Assembly: GCA_042408195.1 (NCBI GenBank)
Contig: JBHOQL010000009.1
Location: 1-7,329, forward strand
Direction: 5' to 3'
DNA from: SpSt-600 sp042408195
GTDB taxonomy: Bacteria > Chloroflexota > Anaerolineae > SpSt-600
Length of the DNA: 7,329 nucleotides
Under the pieces are notes generated by a model that was not told where the DNA came from, did no database searches, and saw only the letters and a list, made by a program, of their open reading frames with translations. Of this stretch, positions 1 through 6,390 are shown one piece after another. Both the position numbers and the translations under genes were made by a program. Within the stretch, counting starts at the first letter, position 1, and each line of letters starts with the position of its first letter.

Positions 1-2229
1 GCGGGTAAGCCGGAAGAGTTCATACCTGGTGACCCCTTCTGGCCCCCCTTTCCGGCAGGTGTGGCATCCCATTATGCGAGGGAATTGAGCTCTCCCGGCT
101 CTTTAATCCTTGCGCCCTTCTGCCACAACCCACTTCTGCCCTTTGAACTTCTAAACGCAGGCTACAGAGCCCTTGCCTCCAACTTTAATCCCCTGGCAAT
201 CCTTCCCATCAGAGCCCTCCACGGCCGGTGGGAAGAATTTTCCTCAGCTCTGACTCGCCTCATGGATGCCCCAAGAGGGGAGAAACCCCTGCGTCACTAC
301 CTTCAGTCCTTATACCTGGTAGAGTGTCCTGGTTGCGGCGAGGCAGTGGAGGCCGACTTTTTCCTCTGGGAAAAGAAGGCTCCGCGAGCCAAAGCCTTAA
401 AGTGCCCGAAGTGTGGGACAGAAGGCACCTTCCCCCTTGCCCAAAGCGACCTTAAACCCCTTGAAAACTTAAAAGAAAAAGGCCCCGATTATTGGTATAT
501 CATGGGCAGGCTATTTCCCCCGGGGGAAATTTCTCCTCCTGAAGCCGAAGACTTGCCCCTTGTCTACACCCCTCGCAATCTCCACTGTCTCAACGCCATT
601 TTCGTAAAGATTGAGACCATCTTCCCGGAGCGCTCTTTCCAAGCCCTGGCGTTGAAAGCTACCCTCCTTGCAGCTTTCACCCTTTCTCTCTCCCTTTATT
701 CCTCCCCCGAATTCAGGAGGAGACCAATGCGGTTACATCCCCCGCCGAACTTCGTGGAACCCAATGCTTGGAAAGCCTTCCAGTTCGCCGCTGAGAGCCT
801 CCGGCGACTTTTCAGACCGCTCCCCTTGGCCGAGCCAGAGGAGTTCTTCAAGGAGGAAAAATCCCTTTCACTTCTCCTGGTGCCATGGGGGATAAAAAGG
901 CTGGAAAAGGAAGTCCCTCCCGCCTCTGCTTCCCTTCTGATCTTTGAACCGCCTCCCTTGGACAGGACCTGGTGGGCGTTGAATTTCCTCTGGGCAGGAT
1001 GGCTCCTGGGACCGCAAGCAGCCCAGCCCCTCCGCACCCTTGCCCTTAAGGAAGCTTTCGGCTGGGACTGGTACGAAGAAACTATTAGGCAGAGCTTGAT
1101 AAAGCTCAGAAACCTCCTCAAACCTGGAGGTTTTGTCATAATCTTGGGCCAGGATATTCCCCCAGTCATGGCCGAGTGCTTGATCTTAGCGGGAGCTAAA
1201 GCCGGTCTCCTCCCCGAAGGTTTCTCTTTCCGGGAAAAGGACTCGAGGCTTGAAATTAGGCTCATCTTCTCCAATCCTGTGCCCAGTAGAGTTGAAACCA
1301 CTGCCATTACCGAGGGAAGAGAAGAAGCCCTTAGGAAAGCCCTCCTGGAAGTCTTGGAATACTGTGGCGAGCCCCTTCCTCCATCGATCTTACGCCTCGC
1401 CGTGGAATGGTGGATAACATCGCGCAGGTCATGGAGCTGGAATGAGCTCAGGCGGGAGGAGTTCCGGAGCCTCCTGGAGGAAACGGTAAACAGCCTTATC
1501 TTAGAAAACCAACTTAAGCCCTGGGCTGATGGCAAACTCCTCGGCCTGTTCCGATATCCACCTTCGTCCATTCCTCTGAGCGATCGAGTTGAACTGGAAG
1601 TCTACAGGCTCCTTAGGGAAAGGGGTTGCCTCACATTCTGGGAGCTTGAAGATAGGATTTACGAGAAATTTAACGGTCCTCTGGTTCCCTCTGCTGAATT
1701 CCTGAAGGAGTGCCTCAGTTCGTACGGATACGAAAAAGATAGTAGTTGGCGCCTTCGGCCGGAAGACGAAGCCGAGAGCAGGTTGAGGGACAGAGAAGAA
1801 GTTACGGCAATCCTGTGGGATCTGGGTAGGAAGCTCGGATTTGAAGTTAAGGAAGGGGACAAGGACCCCTTTGATTTAGTGTGGGAGGACAAGGGCTCCT
1901 TTGGGGGATCCCCACGGGTTATCGCTGGCCCACCCTTTGGCTTCGTGGTGGAAATTACTGCCGCCGTCACAGGCCTTTTCCTCCGTCACTTTACTCCCCC
2001 TTTCCCCAACTCCTACATTGTGATCCCAGGAGGCAGAGCTGCCTTGGTCTGGTACAAACTCAATAGAATGCCCCTCTGGGCTTCCCTCAGGGGATGGCAG
2101 TTCATAAAGTTCAGACACCTAAGACGGCTTGCCCAAGAGAGAGCCCCCGACCGCTACAGCCTTCAGAAGATCATTGGCCTTGACCCCGTAGTGGAGCGGC
2201 CTGGTGCCCAGCTTTCTCTATTCTTGTAG
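1..2229 (+). CDS. DNA-methyltransferase-like protein with degenerate catalytic motifs, zinc ribbon and clamp-binding tail (5' partial)
   Basis: The reading frame is open to the left edge, so the gene starts upstream; the 742 visible residues are numbered from base 1. The beginning (GDPFWPPFPAGVASHY, residues 10-25) and the following fold resemble the start of N4/N6 DNA methylases of the COG1743 type. Where such enzymes have motif I, DPFxGSG, this protein has APFCHNP (38-44), followed by ASNFNPLAIL (59-68) in place of ASDxNP. A zinc ribbon follows (C109, C112, C135, C138). The motif IV position (DPPY) reads EPPP (316-319) before a WALNFLWAGWLLG stretch, and KPGGFVIIL (374-382) matches a late Rossmann strand. 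Residues 525-580 look like a winged helix. Residues 600-712 loosely resemble a PD-(D/E)XK nuclease fold (D625, E651). The last residues contain QLSLF (737-741), a bacterial sliding-clamp-binding pattern. The family assignment is fair; catalytic activity is doubtful and the role is unknown. Confidence 0.75.
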   Translation, partial: AGKPEEFIPGDPFWPPFPAGVASHYARELSSPGSLILAPFCHNPLLPFELLNAGYRALASNFNPLAILPIRALHGRWEEFSSALTRLMDAPRGEKPLRHYLQSLYLVECPGCGEAVEADFFLWEKKAPRAKALKCPKCGTEGTFPLAQSDLKPLENLKEKGPDYWYIMGRLFPPGEISPPEAEDLPLVYTPRNLHCLNAIFVKIETIFPERSFQALALKATLLAAFTLSLSLYSSPEFRRRPMRLHPPPNFVEPNAWKAFQFAAESLRRLFRPLPLAEPEEFFKEEKSLSLLLVPWGIKRLEKEVPPASASLLIFEPPPLDRTWWALNFLWAGWLLGPQAAQPLRTLALKEAFGWDWYEETIRQSLIKLRNLLKPGGFVIILGQDIPPVMAECLILAGAKAGLLPEGFSFREKDSRLEIRLIFSNPVPSRVETTAITEGREEALRKALLEVLEYCGEPLPPSILRLAVEWWITSRRSWSWNELRREEFRSLLEETVNSLILENQLKPWADGKLLGLFRYPPSSIPLSDRVELEVYRLLRERGCLTFWELEDRIYEKFNGPLVPSAEFLKECLSSYGYEKDSSWRLRPEDEAESRLRDREEVTAILWDLGRKLGFEVKEGDKDPFDLVWEDKGSFGGSPRVIAGPPFGFVVEITAAVTGLFLRHFTPPFPNSYIVIPGGRAALVWYKLNRMPLWASLRGWQFIKFRHLRRLAQERAPDRYSLQKIIGLDPVVERPGAQLSLFL

Positions 2230-2283
2230 CATCGGAGGCGTTCAAAAGAAGAGGGCTTGGATTGAAGGAGCGTATTCCCGAGG

Positions 2284-2690
2284 TTATATAGCTATCTTAA
2301 ACGAATTGAGCCTGAAGCGGAAATGCCCGGCGAACACCCGCGCCAGAAAGGGATAGATAAGTTGGTCGCCGTGGGTGGCTTCTAGTTCCGCCCACAGGCA
2401 GAGCATCGCCTCACCAATGCGTTGCATTAGGACGAGAAAGTCCTTTCTCAGCCGATAGACGTGCTGTTCAGCTTGGCCCTTAGGTAGGAAGCGAAGAGGT
2501 CGGTATAATGCTGCGGGTCTCCCTTCGAAGGCATTTGGTAAATCTGCTGCCGGGCGGTTACCAGCTGCTGGACTCGCCCCATATGGCGGATGCTGGACGC
2601 CAGCAGGGTGCTATCACTCTGCTGTTTCTTGGTGTTGAGGGAGAAGGCTTACATGAGTAGAAGTTCGTCCCTGTTTCCCAAATGACAGGG
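2284..2690 (-). pseudogene. Decayed transposase fragment, IS1182-like
   Basis: Read on the minus strand, 2639 to 2448 encodes KKQQSDSTLLASSIRHMGRV and then text like QLVTARQQIYQM and LFASYLRAKLN. The frame then ends, but from about 2466 another frame continues with QHVYRLRKDF, LMQRIGEAMLCLWAELEATH and FLARVFAGHFRF, ending at a TAA (2284-2286). The DST strand, the QxVYRL step and the QRIGE...LxAELE helix recall IS1182-type transposases. The break near 2461-2466 is a one-base frameshift and a TAA at 2649-2651 interrupts the upstream part, which shows DELLLM just before it. No start, no complete DDE domain and no terminal inverted repeats were found, so this is a dead remnant. The family name is from memory and only moderately certain; the transposase nature and the frameshift are better supported. 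Confidence 0.55.
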
Positions 2691-2968
2691 CGTTCATGCA
2701 CTCTTTCGGTAAAATTGCCTTTATGTATGAAATTGCCCTTGCCACCACCCCCGAAGCGGGCTTATTGAGCATTGATTTTGTCCTGAAAGCGTTCTAGCTC
2801 CTCCGGCAGCAAATGAGTTCGGTTGCGCACCCGGGGCCTAAAATTCCCCTTTGCAGCCAGAGTGTCAGCCTTTTCCTTCAATGGCGGGAAAGGCGGAGCC
2901 AGCCATGCCTAACTCAGGCCCAAGTCAGGACTTGGTTTCGCTGCTAGGGTCCTCCAACCGCAATCGCT
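2691..2968. other. Intergenic stretch without a recognisable gene
   Basis: Together with the transposase remnant this fills the 808 bases between the methylase-like gene and the next credible start at 3038. A short minus-strand frame (roughly 2764-2907) gives about 49 residues including RTHLLPEELERFQDKINAQ, but it has no convincing start, no ribosome binding site and no family I recognise; it may be more insertion-sequence debris. A small perfect hairpin, CCAAGT-CAGG-ACTTGG, lies at 2920-2935 without a T run, so it is not a classical terminator. No tRNA or riboswitch pattern was seen. Confidence 0.5.
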
Positions 2969-2997
2969 TTGCTAATATCGGGCTTTAATGTTAAACT
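2969..2997 (+). promoter_or_regulatory. Possible sigma-70-type promoter for the four-gene cluster
   Basis: TTGCTA (2969-2974) and TAAACT (2992-2997) each match four of six consensus bases and are separated by 17 bases, with a TG one base before the -10 (2989-2990), as in extended -10 promoters. Transcription would start near 3004, giving a short leader before the ribosome binding site at 3027. It is the best candidate I could see ahead of the cluster, but two 4/6 boxes can occur by chance. Confidence 0.35.
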
Positions 2998-3026
2998 TAA
3001 AAAGCCTTTCCAAACTGTGCCGGACT

Positions 3027-3031
3027 GGAGG
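3027..3031 (+). promoter_or_regulatory. Ribosome binding site fixing the start at 3038
   Basis: GGAGG sits six bases before the ATG at 3038. The same frame is open further upstream to a TTG at 2969, but that codon has no such site and would add 23 polar residues before the first helix, so the internal ATG is preferred. Confidence 0.75.
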
Positions 3032-3037
3032 TTGGGT

Positions 3038-3229
3038 ATGGAAAAGCTGAAGAATTTCTATCAGAACCATCCTGTGCTGTCCCAGTGGATAGTGTTGGCA
3101 GTGGGCATGGTGATCATCCTGATCCTGGCTGCCAGGGACCAAGGCTTCAACTTAAGGCAATGGCTGGCTCTGATAGTGGCCACGGTGGTCCTGGCCGGGC
3201 TGTGCGTCTGGATCATAAACTGGGAATAG
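3038..3229 (+). CDS. Small two-helix membrane protein, 63 residues
   Basis: The protein has a short polar N-terminus (MEKLKNFYQNHP), a hydrophobic helix at about residues 17-32, a charged turn RDQGFNLRQ, and a second helix at about 42-61 ending NWE. This is the layout of a small integral membrane hairpin; by the positive-inside rule both termini may face the cytoplasm, though charge on the two sides is not decisive. There are no cysteine pairs, signal-peptidase site or enzyme motifs. It is the first gene of the cluster, and the deaminase begins 17 bases after its stop, so the two are probably co-transcribed. I do not recognise the family and suggest no function. A good ribosome binding site and a coherent two-helix profile make it likely to be a real gene. 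Confidence 0.75.
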   Translation: MEKLKNFYQNHPVLSQWIVLAVGMVIILILAARDQGFNLRQWLALIVATVVLAGLCVWIINWE

Positions 3230-3233
3230 CATC

Positions 3234-3241
3234 AAAGGAGG
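3234..3241 (+). promoter_or_regulatory. Ribosome binding site fixing a GTG start at 3247
   Basis: AAAGGAGG lies five bases before GTG at 3247. An upstream ATG at 3085 is in the same frame but would place 54 unrelated residues inside the membrane-protein gene and has no such site. The GTG start puts the typical beta-strand opening (LLLRHADLILTMD) at the N-terminus, as expected for the family. Confidence 0.85.
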
Positions 3242-3246
3242 CTCCC

Positions 3247-4605
3247 GTGCCAACGTTGCTTCTCCGGCACGCTGACTTAATTCTCACCATGGATAGCAAG
3301 AGAACTCGTCTTTACGATGGGGCCATATTTGCCCGGGACAACTTTATAGAAGCCATAGGCCCAACAGCCCATCTTCCCTCCACCGCAGACACGGTCATAG
3401 ATGCCTCGGGGATGATAGTGCTTCCAGGCTTTGTCAACACTCATCACCACCTTTACCAGACTCTCACTAGAGTTGTACCGGAAGCTCAGAATGCCAAACT
3501 CTTCGATTGGCTTGTCACCCTTTACCCAATATGGGCTCGCCTCACAGGCGAGGCAGTTTACATAAGTGCATTGGTCGGGATGGCGGAGTTGCTCCTTTCA
3601 GGCTGTACCACCACGACCGACCACCTCTACATTTTCCCCAACGATGTTTCGGTGGATGATGAAATAAGGGCGGCAAGGGAAATAGGCATACGATTTCACC
3701 CTTGCCGCGGCGGTATGTCCCTAGGGCGCTCAAAGGGGGGCCTTCCCCCTGATGAAGTAGTCCAGACTGAGGATGAAATCCTGGCCGATAGCGAAAGGCT
3801 TATAAAGACCTACCACGATCCATCGCCAGGTGCCATGTGCCGCATAGCTTTGGCACCTTGTTCGCCCTTTTCAGTTACTCCGGAACTGATGAGGGAAACG
3901 GCCCAATTGGCCAGGCGCTACAATGTTATGCTTCACACCCACCTGGCCGAAACCACCGACGAAGAAGAATTTTGCCTGGAAAAATTCAAAATGCGCCCTT
4001 TGGACTACATGGCCCAGCTCGGCTGGCTCGGAGAGGATGTCTGGTTTGTCCACGTGGTCCATGTTAATTCCAGGGACATAAAGATCCTGGCCGAGACCGG
4101 TTCTGGGGTCGCCCATTGCCCTACATCCAACATGCGTTTGGGGTCAGGTATTTCTCCCGTAGTGGAAATGCTCAAGGCGGGGGTGAAAGTAGGGCTGGCC
4201 GTTGACGGAAGTTCCTCCAACGATAGTTCCCACATGTTGGCAGAAGTTCGTCAGGCTCTCCTCCTTCAGAGATTGCGCTACGGGGCTGACTCTATTAGCG
4301 CTGAGGAGGCCTTAGAATTAGCTACAAAGGGTGGCGCAAGAGTGTTGGGCAGAAGTGACATTGGCTCTCTGGAGCCAGGCAAAGCTGCCGATCTCATCGG
4401 GATACGCTTGGAGAGATTAGAATATGCCGGTGCTTCCGTCCACGATCCAGTAGCATCCTTGGTCTTCTGCTCACCCGTAAGAGTTGATCTTGCAATCGTG
4501 AACGGCAAAGTTGTGGTGGAAGAAGGGAGGCTTCTCACCGTTGACCTTGAAGAAATTGTGAGAAAGCACAATGCCATTGCCAGGAAAATGGTGAGGGGTG
4601 AGTGA
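3247..4605 (+). CDS. 8-oxoguanine deaminase-like amidohydrolase
   Basis: This 452-residue cytosolic enzyme belongs to the amidohydrolase superfamily (cytosine-deaminase/ATZ-TRZ branch). Members of the matching subgroup hydrolyse 8-oxoguanine to urate and ammonia. Visible landmarks are the opening beta-sandwich strand (residues 4-15), the metal-binding HxH in NTHHHLYQ (H66, H68), the long conserved stretch from LYPIWARL to GCTTTTDHLY (92-128), RGGMSLGRSKGGLPPDEVV (154-172), APCSPFSV (203-210), HTHLAE (H230, H232, E235), a third histidine in WFVHVVH (H269 or H272), AHCPTSNMRLGSG (289-301) and the catalytic aspartate region VDGSSSNDS (D320). The C-terminal sandwich returns with GSLEPGKAADL and IVNGKVVVEEGRL. 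Length is normal for the family. Related enzymes act on hydroxyatrazine or guanine, so the exact substrate is inferred from overall similarity. It follows the membrane protein by 17 bases and abuts sbcD. Confidence 0.88.
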   Translation: MPTLLLRHADLILTMDSKRTRLYDGAIFARDNFIEAIGPTAHLPSTADTVIDASGMIVLPGFVNTHHHLYQTLTRVVPEAQNAKLFDWLVTLYPIWARLTGEAVYISALVGMAELLLSGCTTTTDHLYIFPNDVSVDDEIRAAREIGIRFHPCRGGMSLGRSKGGLPPDEVVQTEDEILADSERLIKTYHDPSPGAMCRIALAPCSPFSVTPELMRETAQLARRYNVMLHTHLAETTDEEEFCLEKFKMRPLDYMAQLGWLGEDVWFVHVVHVNSRDIKILAETGSGVAHCPTSNMRLGSGISPVVEMLKAGVKVGLAVDGSSSNDSSHMLAEVRQALLLQRLRYGADSISAEEALELATKGGARVLGRSDIGSLEPGKAADLIGIRLERLEYAGASVHDPVASLVFCSPVRVDLAIVNGKVVVEEGRLLTVDLEEIVRKHNAIARKMVRGE

Positions 4606-4609
4606 TCCC

Positions 4610-5818
4610 ATGGGCGAGGCTATCCGCCTGATCCATTTTTCCGACTTGCACTTAGGTGTAGAAAGTCACGGTTCTCTGGATCCGAGGACAGGGGTATCGG
4701 CCCGTGTGAAGGATTTTCTGGACAGATTTGATGAAGTGGTCAACTATGCTTTGGAAAGCGAGGCTGATTTGGTGCTCTTCTGCGGGGATGCCTACAAAGG
4801 GCGTAATCCTCTCCCTACATACGAAAGGGAATTTGCTCACCGGGTGAAAAAGCTGGCCGAAGCTGGCATCTTTGTGCTACTCGTGGGCGGGAACCATGAC
4901 CTTCCGGAGAACCCCTACAAAGCCAGCTCTCTGGATATCTTCAATGCCCTCAAGGTGGCTAACGTCTACGTGTTTCGCCGGCCGGGTGTGGTGAGGCTGG
5001 AAACTAAACGGGGCCCCTTGCAGGTGGCGGTCATGCCCTATCCACCACGGGCCATAATCCGCACTCTTTCAGAAGAGATAGGACGCGAAGTCTTTTCCGT
5101 CGAGAAAGAGATAATGAGCCTTGTTAAAGAGCTTGACCTCAGCATACCATCGGTCCTTGCCGGACACTTCGGGGTTATAGGGGCCAGGTATGGCTCGGAA
5201 AAGGCGATAAATTTGGGGGAGGATTTTGAGGTTCCCAAGAGCATCCTCCTTTCAGGCCCATGGGATTATGTGGCCCTCGGGCATATTCATCTCTTTCAGG
5301 ACCTAAACCGCGGTGATTATCCCCCAATAGTCTATTCCGGGAGCCTGGAGCGCATAAACTTTGGGGAAGAAGGGGAGACAAAGGGTTTTGTGGATGTCTC
5401 CCTCAGGAGGGGAGGGACTTCTTACAAGTTCATCCCAGTAAAAGCCCGCCCCTTCTTGACCATTGAAGCTGACCTGCGGGGCGAAAGCGAACCGGAAAAG
5501 GCTCTGCTAAGTAGGCTCTTGGCTTATAGGGATAAGGTTAAAGGAGCTGTTGTGCGGGTGAAGATAAAAGTTAAAGAGGGCCAAAAGGTTAACGAGGAAA
5601 AGGTCCGGGAAATGCTAGAAGAGTGTTTCTATTTTGCTGGCATTGTGTCCGAGGTGGAAAGGCATTACCGTTGGCAATTGGCTACCGATGCCACCGAAAG
5701 CGTGGATGATTGGAAGAGGCTCCTTAGAGATTTCTTTAAATCCAAAAGATTGCCCGCAGAGAAAATTGATCGCCTTATTGAATATGCTGAGAAGCTCTTT
5801 GGGGAGGTTGAGGCATGA
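4610..5818 (+). CDS. sbcD: Mre11-like exonuclease subunit SbcD
   Basis: SbcD is the Mn-dependent nuclease half of the SbcCD (Mre11-Rad50) complex, which cuts DNA hairpins and processes double-strand ends together with the ATPase SbcC. The calcineurin-like phosphoesterase motifs appear in order: SDLHLG (D12, H14), CGDAYKGRNP (D60), GGNHD (N95, H96), GHFG (H186) and GHIH (H225, H227), followed by YSGSLERINFGEEGETKGF (242-260), the usual end of the nuclease domain, and a C-terminal capping and partner-binding region to residue 402. The GDAYK variant of the GDLFD motif keeps the metal aspartate. The ATG at 4610 is chosen, with GAGGGG 11 bases upstream; a GTG at 4598, overlapping the deaminase stop, would add four residues and cannot be excluded. 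The next gene overlaps its stop by ATGA. No sbcC lies beside it in this window. The family is certain. Confidence 0.93.
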   Translation: MGEAIRLIHFSDLHLGVESHGSLDPRTGVSARVKDFLDRFDEVVNYALESEADLVLFCGDAYKGRNPLPTYEREFAHRVKKLAEAGIFVLLVGGNHDLPENPYKASSLDIFNALKVANVYVFRRPGVVRLETKRGPLQVAVMPYPPRAIIRTLSEEIGREVFSVEKEIMSLVKELDLSIPSVLAGHFGVIGARYGSEKAINLGEDFEVPKSILLSGPWDYVALGHIHLFQDLNRGDYPPIVYSGSLERINFGEEGETKGFVDVSLRRGGTSYKFIPVKARPFLTIEADLRGESEPEKALLSRLLAYRDKVKGAVVRVKIKVKEGQKVNEEKVREMLEECFYFAGIVSEVERHYRWQLATDATESVDDWKRLLRDFFKSKRLPAEKIDRLIEYAEKLFGEVEA

Positions 5819-6390
5819 TTCTGGGTATCATGGGAAGCCCGAGGCGAGGTGGAAACAGTGAAATCCTGCTGGATCAGGCCCTCGCTGGTGCCAGGAGCGC
5901 CGGGGCCGATACCGAAAAAATAGTCTTAAGCCTTCTTAACGTACAGGGGTGTACTCACTGCGGCGGATGCTGGGATACTGGAGAATGCACGATCAAGGAT
6001 GATATGGAGCTTTTCTACAGTAAATTCAAAGAAATGCAGGCGATTATAGTAGCTGCACCTTTGTACTTTCTCGGCCCTCCGGCCCAACTCAAAGCAGTCA
6101 TAGACCGGTGCGAGACTTTCTGGGTCCTCAAGACCCGTTTCAATATCAGTGTATCACCTACGGGCAAAAAGCGACCAGGTGCTTTCATCTCGGTAGCCGG
6201 GGCACCTGGCAAACCCGATACCTTCGATCCCGCCCGCCGGATAATCCGGGCTTTTTTCAGTGTAATCGATGTAGCTTACACAGACGAGCTCTTTTTCACA
6301 GAAGTTGAAGAGCCCGGAAAGATCCGGGCCCATCCAACAGCTCTGGCTGAGGCCTACACTTTAGGGGCCAGGATAGCCCGAAGCCTCTAA
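5815..6390 (+). CDS. Flavodoxin-fold NAD(P)H:FMN oxidoreductase, iron-sulfur flavoprotein type
   Basis: The 191-residue protein opens with ILGIMGSPRRGGNSEILLD, the phosphate-binding loop for FMN in NADPH-dependent FMN reductases. A cluster CTHCGGCWDTGEC follows, giving C46, C49, C52 and C58 (CX2CX2CX5C), and then IKDDM. That spacing matches the compact 4Fe-4S motif of the Methanosarcina iron-sulfur flavoprotein Isf, which passes electrons and can reduce O2 and H2O2. AAPLYFLGPPAQLKAVIDR (about residues 80-98) is the second flavin-contact region of the fold. Cluster binding is inferred from the cysteines alone; related bacterial proteins with this motif are mostly uncharacterised. The start is supported by GGGGAGG (5801-5807) seven bases before the ATG, and the ATG overlaps the sbcD stop, implying translational coupling. 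The stop overlaps that of the convergent minus-strand gene. Confidence 0.87.
   Translation: MILGIMGSPRRGGNSEILLDQALAGARSAGADTEKIVLSLLNVQGCTHCGGCWDTGECTIKDDMELFYSKFKEMQAIIVAAPLYFLGPPAQLKAVIDRCETFWVLKTRFNISVSPTGKKRPGAFISVAGAPGKPDTFDPARRIIRAFFSVIDVAYTDELFFTEVEEPGKIRAHPTALAEAYTLGARIARSL

Noticed and set aside
696..1571. A 291-residue minus-strand open frame opposite the methylase-like gene
   Set aside because: It is rich in Arg, Ser and Gly with no domain, and lies opposite a clearly coding frame; it is a shadow.
2764..2907. A minus-strand frame of about 49 residues containing RTHLLPEELERFQDKINAQ
   Set aside because: It has no start codon with a ribosome binding site, is closed by stops on both sides, and matches no family I know; mentioned only as possible insertion debris.
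2230..3037. CRISPR array, tRNA or riboswitch in the gene-free region
   Set aside because: No regularly spaced repeats, no cloverleaf with a TTCGANNC arm and no recognisable aptamer were seen.
3085..3246. An N-terminal extension of the deaminase from an ATG at 3085
   Set aside because: It lies wholly inside the membrane-protein gene in another frame, has no ribosome binding site, and its residues do not resemble the family; GTG at 3247 with AAAGGAGG is far better.
3536..3552. Perfect 7-bp hairpin CTCGCCT-CAC-AGGCGAG in the deaminase gene
   Set aside because: No T run follows and it lies in well-conserved coding sequence; most likely a chance product of codon choice.
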